DNA of 64,000 nt from Brachynemurus nebulosus (taxonomy: Eukaryota > Arthropoda > Insecta > Neuroptera > Myrmeleontidae): the NCBI GenBank assembly GCA_035578155.1, contig JAPWDM010000006.1, positions 10,742,305 through 10,806,304 of the forward strand, in the 5' to 3' direction. The position numbers and the translations under genes were made by a program. The notes under the pieces are model-generated. The model saw only the letters and a program-made list of their open reading frames with translations. It was not told where the DNA came from and ran no database searches. Numbering within the stretch: position 1 is the stretch's first letter; each line of letters begins with the position of its first letter. Shown piece by piece: positions 57,997-64,000 of the stretch.

Positions 57997-58332
57997 AATT
58001 CACCTATATAATAAAATGTTTAGTTCAAATAAAATCCTTATTTCATTGAAACAAAATATTATTTCAACAGATCGTTATTCAAATTCATATAAGCAACATC
58101 TTTGTTTTGTGCAAACTATAGAATTATTTCATTTAAATATGTTAGTAATTGTCTGAATTATACTTTTTATTTGATTAAATTTTTTCTTAATTCTAATGAA
58201 CTGATTTTCTGTTTGAAACTGAGAATAATTTCAAACAAAAAAATTAATTGGTTGAAATAAAAAGCTTATTTGACGGTATGCAAACAAAAATTTTATTTGA
58301 CTGGAATAAAATTTATTTGATGGGAATAATTC

Positions 58333-58347
58333 TTTTTTTCCGTGTAG
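58333..58347 (-). repeat. Right terminal inverted repeat of the CACTA-like element
   Basis: The complement reads CTACACGGAAAAAAA. With the two adjoining bases it is CACTACACGG, the canonical CACTA start. Confidence 0.82.
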
Positions 58348-59092
58348 TGCGTTCTGAAACAACCACTTAAAAATTACGAATTGTGGCACAATAAAAACGT
58401 CACTTTGAAGCCGAATATTTTGCAAATGGGGCTTAAAAATGGAAAATGGTAAACGAAACCTCAATAAGTATACACCAAGAAATTGAATTTCAAAATTTCA
58501 TCTTTATTAACCGAAAAATGTGGAAACTATGACGATAACCGTAATTAGAGAGACAGTAATTTTAATTTTGAATTACAGTCGCCAATTAAACATCTATTAA
58601 ATGCGCATTTATTTATTTAAATTGAACTGAATTTACATTTTAAATTGTACAAATTGTATTAGTACAGACACCAAATAGAGGGCACCTAGTATTTAGAGTT
58701 ACGAACACATAGTGTAGGTATAGAGAAACTAGATGAAACAGAGTTAATAGAAAATATGATAGAGTCAGAGAATACATCATTTATATGACTGGGGCGTTTA
58801 CACGTTCGCAATTCAAACGGTAAATTAGTATACATTATTTGTGTTAATATAATATACATACGAGTATACGAAACACAGACAGGGACGATATTGTATACAG
58901 ATAAGTTTGGTTTAAATCAAAATTTTATAATAAATACACGCTAATAAAAATAAATAATTCAAAAATCCAATTTATTTTATGGATACGCGAATATTGGGGT
59001 TGTACCTACCCATGTGAATTTGTAAAGTTTTAATTATAAAATTTATTGCGATACGGTTCTAGTTTTAGCGTGGTTAGTTCAAATAAAAGGGG
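58348..59092. other. AT-rich intergenic DNA
   Basis: No gene or clear repeat seen. Confidence 0.5.
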
Positions 59093-59960
59093 TTACCTGA
59101 AAAGTTTTCCGGGATTTTTGAAAATGGGTGATTTTATAGATTTTGAGGTGCTTTTTTCGAATTTCCACTTTGCCACCTCGTATCTTTGCTGCTCGCGCCG
59201 CCATATTGGAAAATGGCGTTGAAGAGCAGTTTTTTAACGATATCTCCTTTCCGGGTCATTTTACGAGGAAAATATCTATATACAAAATTAAACTAGAGAA
59301 AATTTCCTACAATTTATGTCTTAATAAGTTTTTCGTAAAATCAATAGTTTTGGCCAAAATGTTACTAAATACGCGTTTTTGCGGAATAACTCGTTTCCAC
59401 ACCACCTTGAGGTAGAGTAAGCGGCACGTTCTTTTAATGTCGTTTCCCCAGTAGGCCTAATCCACTTGTCATGTATGATTCAGAAATTTAGCGTAATCTT
59501 TTTCGTTTAGATCTTCTTGATGAACCGGGTGTTGACATTTCATCATCTTCAGTACCTACCAAGGTTACCATTCTAGTAACCTTGATACCTAGAACTCATA
59601 GTTAATATTTCGTAAATTATTCTCATTCCTCAGGTAGTGTGTAAACGAGTTATTCAGCATAACCACGTGTTAAATAACAATTTGCGGCGCTCGTACACCG
59701 AAACTATTGATTTTACGAAAAAAATTGTTAAGACATAAATTGTAGGAAATTTTCTCTAGTTTAATTTTGTATATAGATATTTTTCTCGTAAAATGACTCA
59801 GAAAGGAGATATCGTCAAAAAACTACTTTTCGACGCCATTTTTCCAATATGGCGACGCGAGCGGCAAAGATACGAGGTGGTAAAATGGAAATTCGAAAAG
59901 AGCACCTCAAAATCTATAAAATCACCCATTTTCAAAACTCCCGGAAAACTTTCCAGGTAA
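59093..59960. mobile_element. TIR element, arms about 325 bp
   Basis: TTACCTGAAAAGTTTTCCGG at 59093 and the complement of TTACCTGGAAAGTTTTCCGG ending at 59960 start arms of about 325 bp, including GCCATATTGGAAAATGGCG and ACAATTTATGTCTTAA. The spacer (about 59420-59630) is unrelated and contains a small hairpin (GGTTACCATTCTAGTAACC). The 90-codon frame in the left arm is not preserved in the right arm, so it is not a gene. Confidence 0.88.
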
Positions 59961-60679
59961 AACTACCAGATGAGTATACTACATAGGTTGTATATCCAAC
60001 AATTTGAGTAATGAAACCGCCACTGGATACTTTCTGTTTGTGATTTGACCGTGTCTCATTTGTTATTAGCGTCACTTGTGCGCGAATCAGATTGAAACTT
60101 GTTTAAATTTTGTAATTGTAAATTATATAGTGTTAAATAATATGTTTATATACTGTTTATCGTTATGGAGGTGTTTAGGGAATAAATTGTTGCAAGTAGT
60201 TTTGAGAAAAATTGAGAAAAACACTAGAATTTGAGATGATTTCGTGCGGCTTTTCATGATTTGTACCGTTCTGTTTGACTTGTATTATTTAATTTGTGTA
60301 CAAGGGAGTTCAAATTTACATACGAAAGAGATGCAGTGTTTGCCTTTTATTGATTTGGTTTGTGATTTTGTGCTTTTAGAACGGCTACTGTTTGATTAGT
60401 TATGGTCGCCTTAGGTTATTAAATATGTATAGATTTAACACTGTTTATAAAGTTTATTACCAAGTTTATGGTGGAATCGATAGTTATGTAACTTGTACGA
60501 TTAGTGTGTTCATTTATGGTCAGTAAAATAGAATTTATGACAGAGACTTCAAAAAAAAATGTTGTTTGCTTATTAAATTCTGTTATTTGTAGAAATTTTA
60601 CAATTTTTTGGTAGTAAAAATAAAAATTTCATACCAAAGTTTGCAAAAGAATCCATAAACAAGTCCAACTGAAACCAAA
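59961..60679. other. AT-rich intergenic DNA
   Basis: Nothing supportable seen. Confidence 0.5.
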
Positions 60680-60800
60680 CTACACCATAAAAATTCAAAA
60701 TACCCCTGTCACAGCATCCTGCATAACATAGCGAATTTCCGTTTATAAAAATTAGTTTTTCTCGGAAACTAGTTGACATAGAAAAAAAGTTTAAAAACCT
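60680..60800 (-). repeat. 3' fragment of repeat family A, reverse orientation
   Basis: CTGTCACAGCATCCTGCATA then ACATAGCGAATTTCCGTTTA and AACTAGTTGACATAGAAAA is the complement of the end of the 4976-5375 copy. It is truncated. Confidence 0.7.
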
Positions 60801-61079
60801 GTCAGAAACCTGTTAATGTCACAATAGGGGGCTCACAGGTTGAATACGGAGCCCGGAAAACGTTAGATGAAGTTGAAGAAAATATGTTTAAAAAATTCTC
60901 ATTTCTCTTGTCGGCCCTGAATTTTTTATGGATGCTTACACGTCGGCATTCGTCATCCAAAATATTAAAAATTTTCCTTACCCCCAGTTCTAGTCCCCCC
61001 CCTTCTACAAATTTTCATGTGGAACAATTGCCCACAGACATTGCCCTTGTACTGAAACAATTAAAAAAGTTTATAAACA

Positions 61080-61545
61080 CTTATTATTTATTACACGAGA
61101 GGTTTGTATTTTTTCGAAAAAATTTGGGTTTGTCTAACGAAAATTTGTTGCCTAGCAATTTAACGAGAAGAATTGTCAACTAACAAAAACGCGACAGCGG
61201 AGCTGAATCATTTTTGGGTTGAGAGTTCTTCGAGTTAAATTGCTTTTAGGCAAGAAATTTGAGTTGTAGAAAACACAAATTTATTCAGAAAAAATATAAA
61301 ATTCAAGTGTAATACGGTAAAACAATTTAACGAATAAAATAAATTATTATAATTCATATTATTATTTAATACATTGTTACTATGTTTCTGAAATCAGTTA
61401 AATTTACTAATACGAATTTTGTTTCATTTTTATCGTGTTTTTTTCGCTGAAAAAATCTGTCCTAACTATTTTTTCCATGGTAAAAATGAAACAACTACAA
61501 TATTCTTATGGCACTTGATACACATAAGTTAAATTGTCACTGATA
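61080..61545 (+). repeat. Diverged third copy of repeat family C
   Basis: CACGAGAGGTTTGTATTTTT, GAAAATTTGTTGCCTAGCAA, TTCGAGTTAAATTGCTTTTA and AACACAAATTTATTCAGAAA appear in the same order as in 15045-15230. It continues into the AATACGGTAA.ACAATTTA block seen at 15242. This is 46 kb from the tandem pair. Confidence 0.75.
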
Positions 61546-62220
61546 AATATTAAATAATTTGTAAGCACATATATAATTGTTATTCGTATCGAAATAAAGC
61601 ACGTATTGCGTATTTAGAAACATCTGAATAAAAAGAATGAATACAACAGTTAGTCTTTTGTTTAACAATTGATTTTATTATATTAATTTTAATGTGACAG
61701 TGTTTTTTTTTTTTTAATAATAACCCGCTTAAAATTCAAAATATTAACTCTAATGATACTTACTATAGAGAATCACTTCTGCTAACACTATTTATGGACC
61801 CATGTACAACATTTTGGTACACAGCACATGATGCTTGGTCAGGGTAGTTGATACAGAAATAATATATATTACAATTTTTGTTTTGCGGTTTAAATTAAAG
61901 CGGTATGTAGTTTAGCCAGACACATATTTTGGTAAACATATTATCCAAAACGTACATATGCATGTAATACATATACCTACATATATGATATATGCAATTT
62001 TGTTTGGGCATGGTACAAAATTTCGCCGCTATACCGCATAATATAATTAAATGCCACAACAAATTTGTATATAATAATAATCTATTCCAATATTCATTTG
62101 CATTTATACATTTAACTCGAATATATACATACATTTATTGTGGAAATGGGAAAATGCGTTCAGCTGTTAAGAGGAAAATTGGTTTCATAAATATTCGTAC
62201 AGCGTATCATATGTGTGTGT
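61546..62220. other. AT-rich intergenic DNA
   Basis: Nothing supportable seen. Confidence 0.5.
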
Positions 62221-63210
62221 GTACAGGGTGTCCCATTTTCGAAATATTCCTGGCGCAACAATTTATGTAGGTAATGTAGCGAATTTCCCAGAATTTCCTC
62301 TTAAAGGAATCACTTCCTGTCAAAATACATGACGTAAATTCCTTTCACTAGTGTGTTCGACTTTGTTTGGACGTTATGGTACACTCATTTTTTGTCAGCA
62401 GTGAATTTCCGATTACAAAAATTACCATTTTTCGAAAACCCTTTTGCATAGGACATTGGCTCAAGTCTATCATTCATTTTTTTAGACGAAAAATGTTCAG
62501 TTTTCTCGAAAATAATTTTACATAGGAGAATGGTTAAAAAAATTATGTTATTCGCTCTTTACCATGTCGAAAAACTTTTGAATTCTGGCAAACTTTGGTA
62601 GAAAAATCAAAACGAAAAATGCCCCCAAAATATCCAGTTTTTGTCATAGGACGTATTCTAACCTTTTTACCAAATTTCGTAATAGGATGTTTCGTTCGAG
62701 AGTTATCGTCTGAATGCATACATCACACACACACACATATACATAAATTCTGGTGAATGTCATTTTCGAGGTTCAATTAGAGACCTCAAAAATAATTTAT
62801 ATCATAATCCTAGATTCAAGTCCCACCATGACCAAGTGGCTGTAAAAACTGAATTTTCCGTTTGGAAACTTGCTTAAAAACTTATTTCTCGAGGTTATTG
62901 TTTTTAACCGTCAAAAATATTTGACGTAGCACTGTCGTAAGCCTAAAATTTTGTTAGTACAATAGGGCCTGTATGCCCCTCTATAAATTACAAGATTTAC
63001 TTTCTTTATATTCCGTATAAGTGTATAAAAATCTCGTAAACATAGAATAATGACTCAAAAACATTTTATCTCTTGTGACTTTTCCCGATCTTTACGATAG
63101 TGTTATAGAAAATTAGAAAAAAAATTTTTTTTTTAAATTTGTTTACCGTATCTTCCTGATCTAAATTAAAACGTTACCAACAACACCATCGAAAATGGTA
63201 CACCCTGTAC
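62221..63210. mobile_element. ACAGGGTG-family TIR element
   Basis: GTACAGGGTGTCCCATTTTC (62221) and the complement of GTACAGGGTGTACCATTTTC (ending 63210) bound 990 bp. Inside are words related to family A in reverse (AGCAGTGAATTTCCGATTAC, GTTCGAGAGTTATC) and a CA microsatellite near 62724-62738. No coding region is credible. Confidence 0.78.
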
Positions 63211-63689
63211 GTCAAAAATTTTCCCGAAACTATTAAAATTAGAATTTAATGAAAAATTAAAAGCATATTATATCTATCCATCGTACTATTTTATTGGATG
63301 CTAAACTTTCCATCAAACTTTTTTTTTTTTGAAATTTCATCATGGAAGTGTACGTATAAAGTTTTTAATTTATTTAAAACTATTTTAAAATATATTGAGT
63401 GTTGAAAATTTTATCAAACTGTCCGTCCCAGTTCGTCCCAGTTCGTCATAGTTGCTCTGATTTATTTATAAATATCGTACGCGGTTAAGTTATTTGACAT
63501 ATTGCGAATTAAATAATTAAATTTTCATTTTTACAAAAACCATTACAAACAAACCAAAACCATAGCTCGTCTATACTAATACCAATCTACGATATTTTAT
63601 AGGAGCTTGACAGAGTTTATGTAGATATTGACCGTATTATTTTCTTTTTCAACGATATAGTAACTTTATAGTGGAGCACTCTGTGAACT
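63211..63689. other. AT-rich intergenic DNA
   Basis: No gene seen. GTCCCAGTTCGTC and a near repeat occur in tandem at about 63424-63450. Confidence 0.5.
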
Positions 63690-64000
63690 CAAAAATTTTA
63701 AAAGTTCAGACAAATTTGTAATTCAGACAAATATCGACACATTTTTAAAGCATTGGAGAAATGTTTAAAAGCAATTCTTTATCTCTGAATAGATTTTTTT
63801 ATAGCCCGAAATCATTTTTGCCATTATCTGGAATAGTGTTAGGTCGTGTAATACGAAATGTCGTTTTCCGACCACTTAGTCGACCATATGTAATTCAGAC
63901 AAATATCGAAACTTGTTCAGACATTAGAGAAATGTTTGAAAGTAATTCATTAATTTGAAATATAATTCTTGTAGAGTGAAATTGTTTCCGTCATTAGCTG
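63690..64000 (-). repeat. 170-bp satellite array, orientation 2, runs off the window
   Basis: AATTCAGACAAATATCGA starts at about 63720 and 63892, 172 bp apart. The complement matches the 44.0 kb array (GGTCGG.AAACGACATTTCGT, ACACGACC, AACATTTCTC.AATG, GTCGATATTTGTC). The second unit is still in progress at the window end, so the array probably continues. Confidence 0.8.

Larger units (their letters stand above)
50554..58347 (+). mobile_element. Two-gene CACTA/EnSpm-like DNA transposon
   Basis: The borders are inverted CTACACGGAAAAAAA (50554 onward, and complement ending 58347). On the right the complement extends to CACTACACGG, a true CACTA start, whereas the left reads ACCTACACGG. The 7.8 kb body has a SAM-domain gene and a C2H2/Tnp2-like transposase gene in tandem, both intact, plus subterminal sequence rich in TTATTTCA/TGAAATAA words at both ends. 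No clear target duplication flanks the borders, so either the left end is mutated or the copy is old. A 368-bp MITE has inserted in the 3' part and a GGGTTCC-family repeat in the largest gene 1 intron. Superfamily placement rests on the transposase motif order and the right-end CACTA. Confidence 0.78.

Noticed and set aside
50549..58352. Target site duplication of the CACTA-like element
   Set aside because: Flanks next to either border choice (AAG/CGT or GAC/TGC) do not match, so no duplication is claimed.

Overview
The window is AT-rich, intron-bearing, repeat-dense eukaryotic DNA, almost certainly from an insect. The reasons are 3' splice sites with GT-AG introns of 65 to 790 bp, many short terminal-inverted-repeat (TIR) elements of hAT, piggyBac-like and CACTA type, a decayed LINE, a tRNA-headed SINE-like piece, and the insect repeat that opens GGGTTCCGT and closes ACGGAACCC. 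A hemipteran is a guess. I see no conventional single-copy host gene, no rRNA or intact tRNA gene, no CRISPR array and no bacterial-style operon. Most of the sequence is intergenic DNA made of nested and decayed mobile elements.

The one protein-coding locus is at 50,554-58,347. It looks like a nearly complete 7.8 kb CACTA/EnSpm-like DNA transposon: it is bounded by inverted copies of CTACACGGAAAAAAA and carries two long intact genes on the plus strand. Gene 1 (51,091-54,056, seven exons, 524 aa) starts with a SAM domain and has the length and layout of SAMD3-like proteins. Gene 2 (54,842-57,274, 810 aa, one long exon) has two N-terminal C2H2 fingers and a core whose motif order resembles plant CACTA Tnp2 transposases. 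A weak donor just before the gene 1 stop is exactly in phase with an acceptor one base before the gene 2 ATG, so one transcript could also make a fused protein of about 1,334 aa. Two tandem duplications inside the element each copy a 3' splice site with the start of the following exon: one decoy of exon 2, and four upstream decoys of the gene 2 start.

Layout: 1-2,990 inverted-dimer element with a hAT insertion (8-bp target duplication); 3-12 kb several hairpin and TIR elements, including a CACTA-type MITE with a second MITE nested in it; 12.5-23.9 kb a TIR element, a 602-bp tandem duplication, large palindromes, a 230-bp tandem repeat and GGGTTCC-family copies; 24-31 kb mostly featureless, with an ACAGGGTG element full of (TA)n and a foldback; 33.4-35 kb two adjacent hAT-type elements and a decayed LINE; 36-50 kb palindromes, a SINE-like piece, tandem repeats, a 170-bp satellite, a phased ACCGGT cluster and more MITEs; 50.5-58.3 kb the CACTA-like element; 59-64 kb a large palindromic element, repeat copies, another ACAGGGTG element, and the 170-bp satellite again in the opposite orientation.
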